DNA of 64,000 nucleotides from Faecalispora sporosphaeroides DSM 1294 (GCA_000383295.1 KB911066.1:477377-541376); one strand, 5' to 3'; positions 1 to 9,705 are shown, numbered from the stretch's first letter. Numbers and translations: made by a program. The notes: generated by a model not told the origin, from the sequence alone.

Positions 1-713
1 AGGTACACATTGGGGATCATGCGGGAAACGCGGTCGTAGACCAGCGCCTTGGTCGTTTCAATAAAGTGGTCGCGGTCTTTTTTGCGCAGCTCGAGCGTGT
101 TTTCAATCTCCTGGTAGGCGATCGGGTCAAGGTAGCGCAGAGAAAGATCCTCGAGCTCCTCCTTGATGGCGCGGATACCGAGACGGTGCGCGATGGGGGC
201 GTAAACCTCCATGTTCTCGAGCGCCTTGTCGCGCTGCTTTTGGGGGGTCATGTATTCCAGCGTGCGCATATTATGCAGGCGGTCCGCCAGCTTGATGATG
301 ATGACGCGGATATCCTCGGACATGGCGATCAGCATTTTGCGAATGTTCTCCGCCTGCTGCTCCTCGCGCGAGGAATAGGGAATCCGGCCCAGCTTGGTAA
401 CGCCGTCGATCAGGTTGGCGATGTCCTGCCCGAACTGCTTTTTGATTTGATCGAGCCCGACGGAGGTATCTTCCACAACATCGTGCAGAAGGCCCGCCGC
501 CACGGACTCCGAATCCATGCCGAGCTCCACGAGGATGCACGCGACCGACACAGGGTGAATGATGTACGGCTGGCCCGAAAGGCGCTTTTGCCCCGTGTGG
601 GAGCTCTCCGCAAGCCGGTATGCGCGCCCGATCAGTTCAAGATCAAAATCGTGGCCGCTCGCCTCCATCACCTGCAGAAGATCATCATAGGTTTTTGAAG
701 TTGTATCAGTCAT
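1..713 (-). CDS. rel: Bifunctional (p)ppGpp synthetase/hydrolase RelA/SpoT, N-terminal part
   Basis: The gene runs off the left edge, so only about 237 N-terminal residues are visible. Translation from the ATG at 713 gives MTDTTSKTYDDLLQVMEAS and then the HD hydrolase domain of RelA/SpoT proteins. The metal-binding HD motif appears as LLHDVVEDT, followed by KLADRLHNMRTL and a YAPIAHRLGI segment. These are signatures of the stringent-response enzyme that makes and degrades (p)ppGpp in the cytoplasm. An intact HD domain indicates hydrolase activity; the synthetase, TGS and ACT domains lie outside the window. The ATG overlaps the last 8 bases of recJ, so the two genes are translationally coupled in one operon, with recJ first. 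Confidence 0.95.
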   Translation of the reverse strand, partial: MTDTTSKTYDDLLQVMEASGHDFDLELIGRAYRLAESSHTGQKRLSGQPYIIHPVSVACILVELGMDSESVAAGLLHDVVEDTSVGLDQIKKQFGQDIANLIDGVTKLGRIPYSSREEQQAENIRKMLIAMSEDIRVIIIKLADRLHNMRTLEYMTPQKQRDKALENMEVYAPIAHRLGIRAIKEELEDLSLRYLDPIAYQEIENTLELRKKDRDHFIETTKALVYDRVSRMIPNVY

Positions 714-2784
714 GTGCAACACCATCTTCTTTGATTTGGTTAATATCACATAATATTGGGGATTCAAACAAATTGACCTTCTGATCTGCTTCGCACAGCT
801 CAATATTCAGCTGGTCGCCGCTCTGCCGGAGCAGAATCAGGCCGCGCTCCACAAATACCTCCAGCGCGGTCAAAAGCCGGGCATAGCCCATTTTGCCGCC
901 GTCGAGCCGGTAGAGCAGAAGCTCCGCCCCGCCCGACCAGCCGCCCCGCTCCCGCAGAAAGCGGTACAGCTGCGCAAAATTGGTGTAATCCGGCAGCAGC
1001 TCCTCCGCCTCTTTCAGAGTGAGGTCGTCTCCCCGCTTATACTTTTCAAAGGTTAGCTTGCCCAGAATGAGCGCGTCCGTATCCAGCGCCGACAGCTTCA
1101 TCTCCCGAATGAACACAGAAAGCTGCATTTCGCCGCGGAATTCCTTTGCGTCCAGCGTGACGGCCAAATCCAGCTCATCCCCGGGCTCATAGGGGAACTC
1201 CTGCGCGGCGGTGTGGAACAGCATGCAGTTCGTCACGGTTCCGTCGCGCGAGAACGTCAGCCGCAAATGCTTCCCCTCCCCCACCGGGGTGATTTTTTCG
1301 AGACGCATGCGGTACAGCCCGAACAGCGGCGCCGGGTTGTCGGTGCCGAACGGCTCCAAAGCCTGCAAAAGGCCCGGCAGCTCCGGGGTGAGCGTGGCAG
1401 GGCGCAGCTTGCAGTCGAGCCGCAAAGTGGGAACCGCCACCGGAACACCGGCCGCGTAGCGGTTGACCGCCTCGCGGAACGCCCCGATATTCTCCGCGGG
1501 CATGCTGATGCCGGCAGCCATGGGGTGCCCGCCGAATTTTGTAAACAGCTCCGAGCAGGAGCAGAGCGCTTCAAACAGAGAAAAGCCCTCGACACTGCGG
1601 CCGGAGCCCTTGGCCTGCTCCCCCGAATACGAGATCACCATGCAGGGCTTGCCGAAGTGATCCACCAGACGCGCCGCCACAATGCCGATCACGCCGTGGT
1701 GCCATTCGCGCCCGGCGACGACCAGCACGCGGTCATACAGGCGTTCGGGGTGCTCACTCAAATCCTTCAGGGCGCTTTGAAACAGCTCGGATTCAATCTG
1801 CCGCCGGCAGTCGTTGTCGTCGCAGATTTCCTCCGCGAGCTCGCGCGCCTCGTCGGGGTCCTCACTGACCAGCAGGCGCACGGCCCTGCCCGGCGAACCG
1901 ATGCGGCCCGTCGCGTTGATGCGCGGCACAATCGAAAAGGCTACGTTCCCGGCGGTCAGCCGACGCCCAGCCATACCGGAGCGCTCGATCAGCTCGCGCA
2001 CACCGAGACGGTCTGTGCGCGAAAGCAGTTTTAACCCCTCGCGCACCAGCAACCGGTTTTCGCCGGTGAGCGGAACCACGTCGCCGATGGTGCCCACCGC
2101 AACCAGATCGGCATAGTTTTCGATCAGCCCTTCCAGATCGCAGTCCTCGCCCTCGAGCGCCATGATCAGCTTAAAGGCAACGCCCACTCCCGCAAACTGC
2201 TTATAGGGAGAAGCATCGTCCGGCCTGTGGGGATCAACCACCGCCACCGCGTCCGGCAGAACCTCCTGCGCACGGTGATGGTCTGTGACGATCAGTTCCA
2301 TGCCCAGCTCTTTGACATACTCGGCTTCCCTGACCGAGGCGATGCCGTTGTCCACCGTAATAATCAGGTTGACCTGCCTGCTGTGCAGGAATTCCACCGC
2401 GTTCAAATTCAGGCCGTAGCCCTCCCCCTCGCGCTCCGGAATATAGTACATCACATTGCCGCCGCAGGATTCCAGGTAAGAATACAGAATCGCCGTGGCG
2501 GTCACACCGTCGGCATCGTAGTCGCCATAAATCGCGATTTTTTCAAAATTGTCCAGCGCACGGCGGATTCGCTGTGCCGCCTTTTGCATATCCGCTGTTA
2601 AAAACGGGTCGGACAGCTCCGACCTTTCTCCCAGCAATTCTTCTATCTGATCACGCCGGTGTGCGCCCCGAATCTCCAGCATCATCGCAAGGAAAAACGG
2701 AAGACCGTACTCCTCCGCAATCTGCGCCGCACGCTCTTTGTTCAGAGGGGACACCAGCCATTTTTTGAGCCTCAACCTGTTCAC
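706..2784 (-). CDS. recJ: Single-stranded-DNA-specific exonuclease RecJ
   Basis: This 692-residue protein belongs to the DHH phosphoesterase superfamily and is predicted to degrade single-stranded DNA 5' to 3' during recombination and repair. The DHH domain shows the metal-binding motif IYGDYDADGVTA near residue 85 and IVTDHH near residue 165. The DHHA1 segment carries the glycine-rich GGHPMAAG, and an OB-like region follows. Length fits the longer Firmicute RecJ form with an extra C-terminal domain. The start is GTG at 2784, close behind GAGGTAG; a TTG four codons inside is an alternative. The last bases overlap the start of the rel gene downstream. Confidence 0.95.
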   Translation of the reverse strand: MNRLRLKKWLVSPLNKERAAQIAEEYGLPFFLAMMLEIRGAHRRDQIEELLGERSELSDPFLTADMQKAAQRIRRALDNFEKIAIYGDYDADGVTATAILYSYLESCGGNVMYYIPEREGEGYGLNLNAVEFLHSRQVNLIITVDNGIASVREAEYVKELGMELIVTDHHRAQEVLPDAVAVVDPHRPDDASPYKQFAGVGVAFKLIMALEGEDCDLEGLIENYADLVAVGTIGDVVPLTGENRLLVREGLKLLSRTDRLGVRELIERSGMAGRRLTAGNVAFSIVPRINATGRIGSPGRAVRLLVSEDPDEARELAEEICDDNDCRRQIESELFQSALKDLSEHPERLYDRVLVVAGREWHHGVIGIVAARLVDHFGKPCMVISYSGEQAKGSGRSVEGFSLFEALCSCSELFTKFGGHPMAAGISMPAENIGAFREAVNRYAAGVPVAVPTLRLDCKLRPATLTPELPGLLQALEPFGTDNPAPLFGLYRMRLEKITPVGEGKHLRLTFSRDGTVTNCMLFHTAAQEFPYEPGDELDLAVTLDAKEFRGEMQLSVFIREMKLSALDTDALILGKLTFEKYKRGDDLTLKEAEELLPDYTNFAQLYRFLRERGGWSGGAELLLYRLDGGKMGYARLLTALEVFVERGLILLRQSGDQLNIELCEADQKVNLFESPILCDINQIKEDGVAHD

Positions 2785-2801
2785 CTACCTCATGAAAATT
2801 A

Positions 2802-2830
2802 ATTGTACCATTTTGTGTCAAAATATTCAA
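2802..2830 (-). promoter_or_regulatory. Probable sigma-A promoter of recJ-rel
   Basis: On the minus strand a TTGAAT -35 box and a TACAAT -10 box are separated by 17 bases, 18 bases upstream of the recJ GTG. The leader would be very short. Confidence 0.6.
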
Positions 2831-2990
2831 TCGTTTGACAAAAATACTACATTTACAACAAAAGAGCTTTTCTCCCTGAAAGAATCAAAAAATTCGTTTT
2901 TCTCTCCCTTTACAGGAAAGACCGCATCGGTATGATTTGAAAAAAGCATGCCAGCATTAATTATGATACCGAATAGAGTTCCATACGAAA

Positions 2991-3026
2991 GCGGACAAGG
3001 CTGCAACAGAAGCCTTGTCCGCTTTT
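2991..3026 (-). terminator. Rho-independent terminator after the polyphosphate kinase gene
   Basis: A perfect 12-bp stem (GCGGACAAGGCT) with a short loop lies about 70 bases beyond the kinase stop codon. T-rich sequence follows on both strands. Confidence 0.75.
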
Positions 3027-3092
3027 CATCAAGAAAGAGTGGGATAGATTATCATAGAATAAACTCAACACGGCATTTCCGGTGCTTTGGGC

Positions 3093-3911
3093 TTACTTGT
3101 TATTTCTTACTTCTTTGATCAGCTCCCGCACATCGCCGTCGATCGCCGGAAATTCCAACGACAGCTGTTTCATGGTTTTGACAATGACGCTCAGGACAAA
3201 ATAATCCCGGAACCACCGGTGGTTGGCCGGAACCACATACCACGGCGCTTCTTTTGTGCTGCAGTGCGAGAGCACGTCGGAATAGCAGTGCTGGTATTCG
3301 TCCCAAAAACGCCGCTCCTTCAGGTCGGCCGCGGAGAACTTCCAGTTCTTTTCGGGGGTTTTCAGCCGCTCCTCCAGCTTCTTCTGCTGAAAATCCTTTG
3401 AGATATGCAAAAAGAACTTGAGCAGAATCGTATTGTTGTTAACCAGGTATTTTTCAAATTCTCGGATTTCATCAAACCGGCGGTGCGCCGTTTCGTCGTC
3501 GATCGTCCTGTGCACACGGGTCACAAGCACATCCTCATAATACGAGCGGTTAAAGACGACGATGTCCCCCCGCTTCGGCGTTTTCTGGTGGACGCGCCAC
3601 AAATAATCGTGATTGAGCTCCAGCGGCGTGGGCACCTTGAAGTTTTCCACATAAAAGCCGTTGGGGTTGATGCCGGACAGCGCCTTTCGCACGGTGCCGT
3701 CCTTCCCGCTGCAGTCCATCCCCTGAAGCACGATCAAAAGAGCATACTTTTTCGAGGCATAAAACGTTTCCTGCAGCTCCTCAAACTCGTCATGGAGCTT
3801 TTTGTATCTTTCCTCAATATCCTCTTTGGAAAGGCCTGCAGTGTCGTCGGGACGAAAGTCTTTCACGTTGATGTGAGCCTGACCGGAACTGACCGTAAAT
3901 TTACCGAACAA
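3093..3911 (-). CDS. Polyphosphate kinase 2 family protein (polyphosphate:nucleotide phosphotransferase)
   Basis: The protein matches the PPK2 family, cytoplasmic P-loop enzymes that move phosphate between inorganic polyphosphate and nucleoside mono- or diphosphates. The Walker A-like loop is LQGMDCSGKDGT, the Walker B-like segment is VVFNRSYYEDVL, and the lid region (TPEKNWKFSAADLKER) is present. The open frame extends to a GTG at 3953, but a strong GAGGAGGG site (3919-3926) sits 7 bases before a TTG at 3911. That start gives 272 residues, typical of the family, so I prefer it. The subclass (AMP- or NDP-preferring) cannot be fixed from sequence alone. It is a single-gene unit with its own terminator. 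Confidence 0.9.
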   Translation of the reverse strand: MFGKFTVSSGQAHINVKDFRPDDTAGLSKEDIEERYKKLHDEFEELQETFYASKKYALLIVLQGMDCSGKDGTVRKALSGINPNGFYVENFKVPTPLELNHDYLWRVHQKTPKRGDIVVFNRSYYEDVLVTRVHRTIDDETAHRRFDEIREFEKYLVNNNTILLKFFLHISKDFQQKKLEERLKTPEKNWKFSAADLKERRFWDEYQHCYSDVLSHCSTKEAPWYVVPANHRWFRDYFVLSVIVKTMKQLSLEFPAIDGDVRELIKEVRNNK

Positions 3912-4181
3912 CTGGATTCCCTCCTCTTTTGAAACGCAAACCGAAGAGCCCACAGCGTTTCTGATTGATTATGCAAACGAGTTTGCGTTCCTTCCCCGCT
4001 GAGAAAGAAGAACGTATCTTGCTCGAACAAAAATAGAACTGCCGTAAGATTGATTTCATTATATTCTTCTGTATCTGATTTCTCAATATGCAGAGAAAAA
4101 TGTAAGAAAAAGCATCGCAAATATGGTATGATAAAAAAGCGAAGCCACAATCTGGAATTGACCAAAAACAGGAGGACTTTT

Positions 4182-5231
4182 ATGCACTCAATTCTATTTT
4201 CCGAATCGCCAATTGCCCGCTTTGCCGCCGAAGTATGCACCGAAAACGAATGCAGCTATTTTTATTTGTATCAGATGGAGCCGCAGGCGCAAAAGCTGAA
4301 CACCCTGGCTGCCTGCTGGATCAAGAATCACGCAACGGTGGAAGACGGTTACTCCCCCAAAGAGGATATGCTGAGCGGATTGCAGCCCAAAATACCCACC
4401 TCGCTGTGCCGCTACCCGCAGGATTTGTCTCTCTTTCAGGAGGAAGAGCTGGAGATCGTATGGGGCGAGGAGGGCTGCCTTGCCGGCTTGTACCAGAACG
4501 GGGAGCTGATCTGCGTGGTACCCTATTGGGCTGAAGCGAATTTTACAGGCTACTCAAAATATTCCAATACCGATAAAATGGGGATATATCCGCTGCCCCT
4601 GCAGGACGGCAATGCCATGTTCGGCCGGCTGGAAGCCGCCGCCCGATTTTGGCAGCAGGACTTTTCCGCCGTATGGGAAAGCTACCAACAGGAATATCTG
4701 GAGGACTTGACGCAGAGGTACGGCAAGCCCGTGAAGTACTATGGCATCGACGGCGGCCATTTTCCGCCGCGCGGCCTTGTGGTTTTTGAAAAAAGCGGGT
4801 ATCGGCTTGCCTTTACCATTGGGATGGGGCTATTCACCCAGCCCTCCGCCGAGCTGTACCACAAGGATTCCCGCCTGCACGACCACGTTGAGCTTGCCTT
4901 TGGTTGGAAAGCGGACCTGCCGTTGGAGCCGACCCGGATTTATTCTCAAATCTCCTCCATCGCGGCAATCCCGTGGATGTACAAAACCTTTTTGGATCAT
5001 CATCACACCATTGACCTGAACGTAGAACAAGAATACCAGAATGCTGTTTTCATCTCTGACCAACAGGCAAAGGTACTGAACAGCACATTCCTGCGGGAAA
5101 AGCAAATCAATCTGCTGTGGCTGATGCCGATTTCAGAATCACTGTGCCGAAAGCTGACGGCGGAGGAACCGGATTACGCCGGTGTGGAGCAGCAGCTTGA
5201 AGAATACGGAGTGATGCTGGAACACCTGTAA
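4182..5231 (+). CDS. Suppressor-of-fused-like (SUFU) domain protein
   Basis: This is a soluble protein of 349 residues with no signal peptide or membrane segment. The frame is open further upstream, but AGGAGG lies 5 bases before the ATG at 4182. The C-terminal half (about residues 200-345) resembles bacterial SUFU-domain proteins: a GMGLFTQPSAELYH strand, an ELAFGW segment, an IPWMYKTFLDHHHTID region and a late INLLWLMPISESLCRKL element. Bacterial SUFU proteins have no firmly established general role; some are proposed immunity or scaffold proteins. The domain call is from memory of family features and is moderate. The gene is divergent from the polyphosphate kinase gene. Confidence 0.55.
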   Translation: MHSILFSESPIARFAAEVCTENECSYFYLYQMEPQAQKLNTLAACWIKNHATVEDGYSPKEDMLSGLQPKIPTSLCRYPQDLSLFQEEELEIVWGEEGCLAGLYQNGELICVVPYWAEANFTGYSKYSNTDKMGIYPLPLQDGNAMFGRLEAAARFWQQDFSAVWESYQQEYLEDLTQRYGKPVKYYGIDGGHFPPRGLVVFEKSGYRLAFTIGMGLFTQPSAELYHKDSRLHDHVELAFGWKADLPLEPTRIYSQISSIAAIPWMYKTFLDHHHTIDLNVEQEYQNAVFISDQQAKVLNSTFLREKQINLLWLMPISESLCRKLTAEEPDYAGVEQQLEEYGVMLEHL

Positions 5232-5336
5232 TTGCAGGGCGCTCTACTCCACTTTTCCTTGGAGGATTGCGAAACGCACTTTAACATGCTAATATGAGAA
5301 AAACACACCACACAACATACTGATGGAGGTTCAAGC

Positions 5337-5654
5337 ATGGAGGAATTTCAGAACGTAACCGTAGTGAAAAAAGCCAATATTTATTTTGATGGGAAAGTGA
5401 CCAGCCGCACCGTGCTGTTTGAGGACGGTACCAGAAAAACTCTCGGCATCATGCTGCCCGGGCAGTATGAATTCGGAACGGGCGACAGCGAGCGGATGGA
5501 AATTCTGGCAGGCACGGTAAGAGTGCTTCTGCCGGGCCGCACAGAATGGCAGACCATTGAGGCCGGGCAGAGCTTTCAGGTTCCCGCCAACAGCAAATTC
5601 CAGATTGAAATGCAGGAGCCCGTGGACTACTGCTGCTCTTACGGCAAAGAATAA
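5337..5654 (+). CDS. ppnP: Pyrimidine/purine nucleoside phosphorylase PpnP
   Basis: The 105-residue protein is a single cupin domain matching the PpnP (YaiE, DUF1255) family, which carries out phosphorolysis of several nucleosides to free base and ribose-1-phosphate. Family hallmarks are the N-terminal [14 protein letters not shown], the central [22 protein letters not shown], and the C-terminal [15 protein letters not shown]. Length is slightly above that of the E. coli protein because of a short N-terminal extension. TGGAGG precedes the ATG. The following small gene starts 32 bases later and is probably co-transcribed. Confidence 0.88.
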   Translation: MEEFQNVTVVKKANIYFDGKVTSRTVLFEDGTRKTLGIMLPGQYEFGTGDSERMEILAGTVRVLLPGRTEWQTIEAGQSFQVPANSKFQIEMQEPVDYCCSYGKE

Positions 5655-5686
5655 CTCACGGACAAAGCAAACAGGAGGCTTTTCTC

Positions 5687-5971
5687 ATGGGTCTTTTTTC
5701 TTCCCGCTGGCAGGAGGTCTTTTTCAGCACAAGTGCACAGTCGTTTTTCCGCGGCCAGAATGTGCTGAGAGAGCACGGCCTGCCGTTTAAAACCAAGACG
5801 GAAAACCGTGCCTTCCGGGAATCCAGTAATCATCTGGGCGGAAGATCCCCCATGCCGGGCAGGGTGCGGTTCGGCCCGGAAAGCGGCGACGAATACCGGA
5901 TTTTCGTCGCAGAGGAAAACGCCGCGGCGGCCAGATTCCTGCTGCAAAACGACGAGAGAACGGACGGATAA
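5687..5971 (+). CDS. Small conserved hypothetical protein
   Basis: This 94-residue soluble protein starts at an ATG 8 bases after CAGGAGG, so translation is likely. The C-terminal third (DEYRIFVAEENAAAARFLL) resembles small DUF2007-type proteins in which a ferredoxin-like strand-helix unit ends the chain, but this resemblance is weak. The middle is rich in basic residues and glycine. It lies in the same unit as ppnP and ends just before a strong terminator. No function can be assigned. Confidence 0.6.
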   Translation: MGLFSSRWQEVFFSTSAQSFFRGQNVLREHGLPFKTKTENRAFRESSNHLGGRSPMPGRVRFGPESGDEYRIFVAEENAAAARFLLQNDERTDG

Positions 5972-5982
5972 ACACAAAGAAA

Positions 5983-6023
5983 ACGGGCCAGAAGCCGGAA
6001 AACAAATCCGGCTTCTGGCCCGT
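5983..6023. terminator. Bidirectional terminator between the ppnP unit and ileS
   Basis: A perfect 17-bp stem (ACGGGCCAGAAGCCGGA and its complement) with a 7-base loop. ATTTTC follows on the plus strand and TTTTCTTTG on the minus strand, so it can end transcription of both converging units. Confidence 0.9.
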
Positions 6024-6099
6024 ATTTTCGGGGAGCAAAATCGCGAACGATCCCGTCCCCGTTTTCTTAAATCTGATCTTTACGGTTTGCTCAACCTGC

Positions 6100-9000
6100 T
6101 TACGAAACCTTCACGACGCCAAACGTGGTCTGCTCCCCGTTAACGTCCCATTCGGCGGTGTAGCCGTCTGTTTCGCCAAGGCGGATTTCGTCGGCCAGCA
6201 CCTCGCGGCTGATCTGTTCGCGGTTCTTCCACAGCAGGTCTGCTAGCTTATCGTTGCCGTTCTGGTACACGACAATGCGGTCGGTCACCTCGAAGCCGGC
6301 GTCCTTGCGCATGGACTGCAGCTTGCTGATGATCTCGCGCACAAAGCCCTCCTCCACCAGCTCGGGGGTGAGGGTCGTATCGAGCACGATGGTCACGCCC
6401 TTATCGGACATAGACTCAAAGCCCTCCTTCTGTGCGGTTTCAATCAGGAGCTCCTCCGCGGTGAGAGAAATCTCCCCGGTAGAGATCGAGAGCCTGATCG
6501 AGCCGTTCAGAGCCAGCTCCTTCTTCGCGGCGGAGCCGTTCAGAGCCGCCAGAGCCTCGCGAACCTCGTTGATCTGCTTGCCGTACTTTTTGCCGAGCAG
6601 CTTGAGCTGAGGCTTAAAGCGGTAATCCGAGAAATCGGAGGCGTCCGACACAAAGTGAACCGTTTTGATGTTCAGCTCCTCGCGGATGATTCCGCGGTAA
6701 TCCTCTCCCAGATCGCGCTCCGCGTGGATGAACAGGTTTGCCAGAGGCTGGCGGATCTTCATGCCGACCTCGTTTCGGGCCGCGCGGCCCAGCGTGACGA
6801 TTTGCATGGCCTGCTTCATGTCCTCTTCCATCTTCGCGTCAATCATGGATTCCTCGCACGCGGGGAAGTCGCACAGGTGCACGCTTTCGGGCGCTTTGGG
6901 GTCGACGCTGCATACCAGATTGCGGTAAATCTGCTCCGTCATGAACGGGATCATCGGGGCGGCGGCCTTCGCCACCGTCACCAGAGCGGTGTACAGAGTC
7001 ATATACGCGCTGATCTTGTCCTGGGTCATTTCCTCCACCCAGAAGCGCTCGCGGCTGCAGCGCACATACCAGTTGCTCATGTCGTCCACAAAATCCTGGA
7101 GCGCGCGGGCCGCCTCGGGAATGCGGTAATTTTCAAGGTTAGCGTCCACGTCGCGCACCATCGAATTCAGGCGCGAGAACAGCCATTTGTCCAGCAGCGT
7201 CAGCTTGTCGCGCTCCAGGCGGTACTGGGTGGCGTCGAACTCGTCGATGTTGGCGTACAGCACAAAAAATGCATACGTATTCCACAGGGTGGAGAGGAAC
7301 TTGCGCTGGCCCTCCACCACGGCCTTGCCGTAAAAACGGTTTGGCAGCCACGGGGCGGAATTGCTGTAAAAATACCAGCGGATAGCGTCCGCGCCGTACG
7401 TTTCGAGCGCGTCGAACGGGTCGACCGCGTTTCCCTTTGATTTGGACATCTTCTGCCCGTTTTCGTCCTGAACATGGCCCAGCACGATGACATTGCGGAA
7501 CGGCGCCTGATCGAACAGCAGCGTAGAGATCGCCATCAGCGAATAGAACCAGCCGCGGGTCTGATCGACCGCCTCGGAGATAAAGTCCGCCGGGAACTGC
7601 TCGTGGAACAGCTCCTTGTTTTCAAAGGGATAATGATGCTGGGCAAACGGCATGGAACCGGAATCGAACCAGCAGTCGATCACCTCCGGCACGCGGTGCA
7701 TCTGCTTGCCGCAGTCGGGGCAGGTGATGGTGACAGCGTCGATATAGGGGCGGTGCAGCTCAATATCCTCCGGGCAGTTCGGGGACATCTGTTTGAGCTC
7801 CTCGATGCTGCCGACCGCATGGCGGCAGCCGCATTCGCACTCCCAGATATTCAGCGGGGTGCCCCAGTACCGGTTGCGGCTGATGCCCCAATCCTGCACG
7901 TTTTCCAGCCAGTCGCCGAAGCGGCCCTTGCCGATGGCCGGGGGAATCCAGTTGACGGTGTTGTTGTTGCGGATCAGATTTTCGCGAACCGCGGTCATCT
8001 TGATAAACCAGGATTCTCTCGCGTAATAGATCAGCGGGGTGTCGCAGCGCCAGCAGAACGGGTAACTGTGCTCAAACTTCGGCGCGGAGAACAGCAGCCC
8101 CCTCGCTTTCAGGTCATCCAGAATCAGCGGATCGGCGTCTTTGACAAACACGCCGGGCCACGCGGTTTCCTTTGTCATCTCGCCCTTGCCATCCACCAGC
8201 TGAACGAGCGGCAGGCCGTAGGTACGGCCCACGCGGGCGTCGTCCTCACCGAACGCGGGCGCGATATGAACCACGCCGGTACCGTCCGTCAGTGTGACGT
8301 AACGGTCGCAGGTGACGAACCAGCACTTCTCCTTCGGCTGCACGAAGGGGAACAGCGGCTCATATTCCTTGTATTCCAGATCGGTGCCGATAAAGTTTTC
8401 CAGAATTTCGGCGTCCTCGCCGAGAATGGTGCTCACAAGCTCCGCCGCCATATAGTAAACGGTATCGTCTTTTTTAACCTTTACATATCTTTCGTCGGGG
8501 TTCACACAAAGGCCCACGTTCGAGGGCAGCGTCCACGGGGTGGTCGTCCACGCCAGAATGTAGGCGTCTTCTCCCTTTACCTTGAACTTGACAATCGCGG
8601 AGCGCTCCTTGACGTCCTTATACCCCTGCGCCACCTCGTGGCTCGACAGCGGCGTTCCGCAGCGCGGGCAGTAGGGAACGATCTTGAAGCCCTTGTAGAG
8701 AAGCTCTTTTTCCCAAATCTGTTTGAGTGCCCACCATTCGGACTCGATAAAGTTGTTGTCATAGGTGACATAGGGGTGATCCATGTCCACCCAGAAGCCC
8801 ACCGTGCGGGAGAAATCCTCCCACATGCCCTTGTACTTCCAGACGCTTTCCTTACATTTATCGATGAAAGGCTCCAGGCCATAGGCCTCAATCTGATCCT
8901 TGCCGTTGATGTGCAGCAGCTTTTCCACTTCCAGCTCCACGGGCAGGCCATGCGTATCCCAGCCGGCCTTGCGCGGCACCTGCTTGCCCTTCATGGTCTG

Positions 9001-9213
9001 GTAGCGGGGCAGCAAATCTTTGATGACGCGGGTCAGCACATGGCCGATGTGCGGCTTGCCGTTTGCCGTGGGCGGGCCGTCATAGAAAATATAAGGCGCT
9101 CCCTTGCGGCGGGTTTCCACGCTTTTTTCAAACACATGGTTTTCCTGCCAATATTGCTCCACTTCTTTTTCACGGTCCACAAAATGAAGGTCTGTGGATA
9201 CTTTTTGATACAT
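6100..9213 (-). CDS. ileS: Isoleucyl-tRNA synthetase, long type 2 (eukaryotic-like) form
   Basis: The enzyme charges tRNA-Ile with isoleucine. It is a class I synthetase of 1037 residues with the HIGH-type motif PPTANGKPHIGHV near residue 48 and the KMSKSKGNAVDP loop near residue 600. The editing domain contains AWTTTPWTLPSNVG. Length and the motifs around ESWFIKMTAVRENLI and SRNRYWGTPLNIWECECGC place it in the type 2 group, related to eukaryotic and plasmid MupA enzymes, rather than the shorter type 1 form with a C-terminal zinc finger. Type 2 enzymes are often poorly sensitive to mupirocin. GGAGG lies 8 bases before the ATG. An Ile T-box precedes the gene. Confidence 0.96.
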   Translation of the reverse strand: MYQKVSTDLHFVDREKEVEQYWQENHVFEKSVETRRKGAPYIFYDGPPTANGKPHIGHVLTRVIKDLLPRYQTMKGKQVPRKAGWDTHGLPVELEVEKLLHINGKDQIEAYGLEPFIDKCKESVWKYKGMWEDFSRTVGFWVDMDHPYVTYDNNFIESEWWALKQIWEKELLYKGFKIVPYCPRCGTPLSSHEVAQGYKDVKERSAIVKFKVKGEDAYILAWTTTPWTLPSNVGLCVNPDERYVKVKKDDTVYYMAAELVSTILGEDAEILENFIGTDLEYKEYEPLFPFVQPKEKCWFVTCDRYVTLTDGTGVVHIAPAFGEDDARVGRTYGLPLVQLVDGKGEMTKETAWPGVFVKDADPLILDDLKARGLLFSAPKFEHSYPFCWRCDTPLIYYARESWFIKMTAVRENLIRNNNTVNWIPPAIGKGRFGDWLENVQDWGISRNRYWGTPLNIWECECGCRHAVGSIEELKQMSPNCPEDIELHRPYIDAVTITCPDCGKQMHRVPEVIDCWFDSGSMPFAQHHYPFENKELFHEQFPADFISEAVDQTRGWFYSLMAISTLLFDQAPFRNVIVLGHVQDENGQKMSKSKGNAVDPFDALETYGADAIRWYFYSNSAPWLPNRFYGKAVVEGQRKFLSTLWNTYAFFVLYANIDEFDATQYRLERDKLTLLDKWLFSRLNSMVRDVDANLENYRIPEAARALQDFVDDMSNWYVRCSRERFWVEEMTQDKISAYMTLYTALVTVAKAAAPMIPFMTEQIYRNLVCSVDPKAPESVHLCDFPACEESMIDAKMEEDMKQAMQIVTLGRAARNEVGMKIRQPLANLFIHAERDLGEDYRGIIREELNIKTVHFVSDASDFSDYRFKPQLKLLGKKYGKQINEVREALAALNGSAAKKELALNGSIRLSISTGEISLTAEELLIETAQKEGFESMSDKGVTIVLDTTLTPELVEEGFVREIISKLQSMRKDAGFEVTDRIVVYQNGNDKLADLLWKNREQISREVLADEIRLGETDGYTAEWDVNGEQTTFGVVKVS

Positions 9214-9244
9214 GCTCTGTACCTCCTACAATATTACACTCACG

Positions 9245-9495
9245 CGAACAAAAAAACCTTCGTCCTGAATCAGGACGAAGGCCAAGCTTCGTTATACCAC
9301 CCTTTTACATACCGCCATATGCTATCCCGGTAACGGGGGAATCCCGGCACGGCCTACTCTGATTCAGCCTGCGGCTCCAAAGTGATCTTCGGCTTTCCCT
9401 ACTCTGGCCGGGCTCGCACCCTCCCCGGCTCGCTTTGCATTTGGTAAAAAGCGTACTCTCTTCGTCTCAGCCTTTTTGATTATTGAAAATAACTG
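9245..9495 (-). promoter_or_regulatory. T-box leader (isoleucine) of ileS
   Basis: The minus-strand leader has the T-box order: AGAGTACG in stem I, a specifier loop reading GAAGATCACTTTGG with ATC (Ile) at 9386-9384, an AGAGTAGG element, then the T-box sequence AAGGGTGGTATAACG (9306-9292). A terminator stem CCTTCGTCC/GGACGAAGG with a run of T follows (9281-9251). Uncharged tRNA-Ile should favour the antiterminator and read-through into ileS. The T-box is slightly atypical (TATAACG instead of TACCGCG). Confidence 0.9.
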
Positions 9496-9500
9496 CTCTA

Positions 9501-9529
9501 AGGCTACCACCAAACACACATTTTGTCAA
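9501..9529 (-). promoter_or_regulatory. Promoter of the ileS T-box transcript
   Basis: On the minus strand TTGACA and TAGCCT are separated by exactly 17 bases, placing the start a few bases before the T-box stem I. Confidence 0.6.
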
Positions 9530-9705
9530 GAATTCTGCGGCGGGCTTTCTCTGCACCGCACGGCCCTACCGCAGGAAGAGCCTGTATTCAAACCCCTGAC
9601 GCTTTACACGGAAACAGCTTTGCAAAGCAGCAGCGACGTAATTTCACAAAATGATCTGCTGCCCCGGCATGAGGCGAAACCGCAAAGCGATGAAAGCAGA
9701 AGTCT

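Noticed and set aside
7474-9333. A 619-codon open frame on the plus strand across ileS
   Set aside because: It is antisense to a certain gene, is low in family resemblance and has no ribosome site; such long antisense frames arise from G+C-rich codon use.
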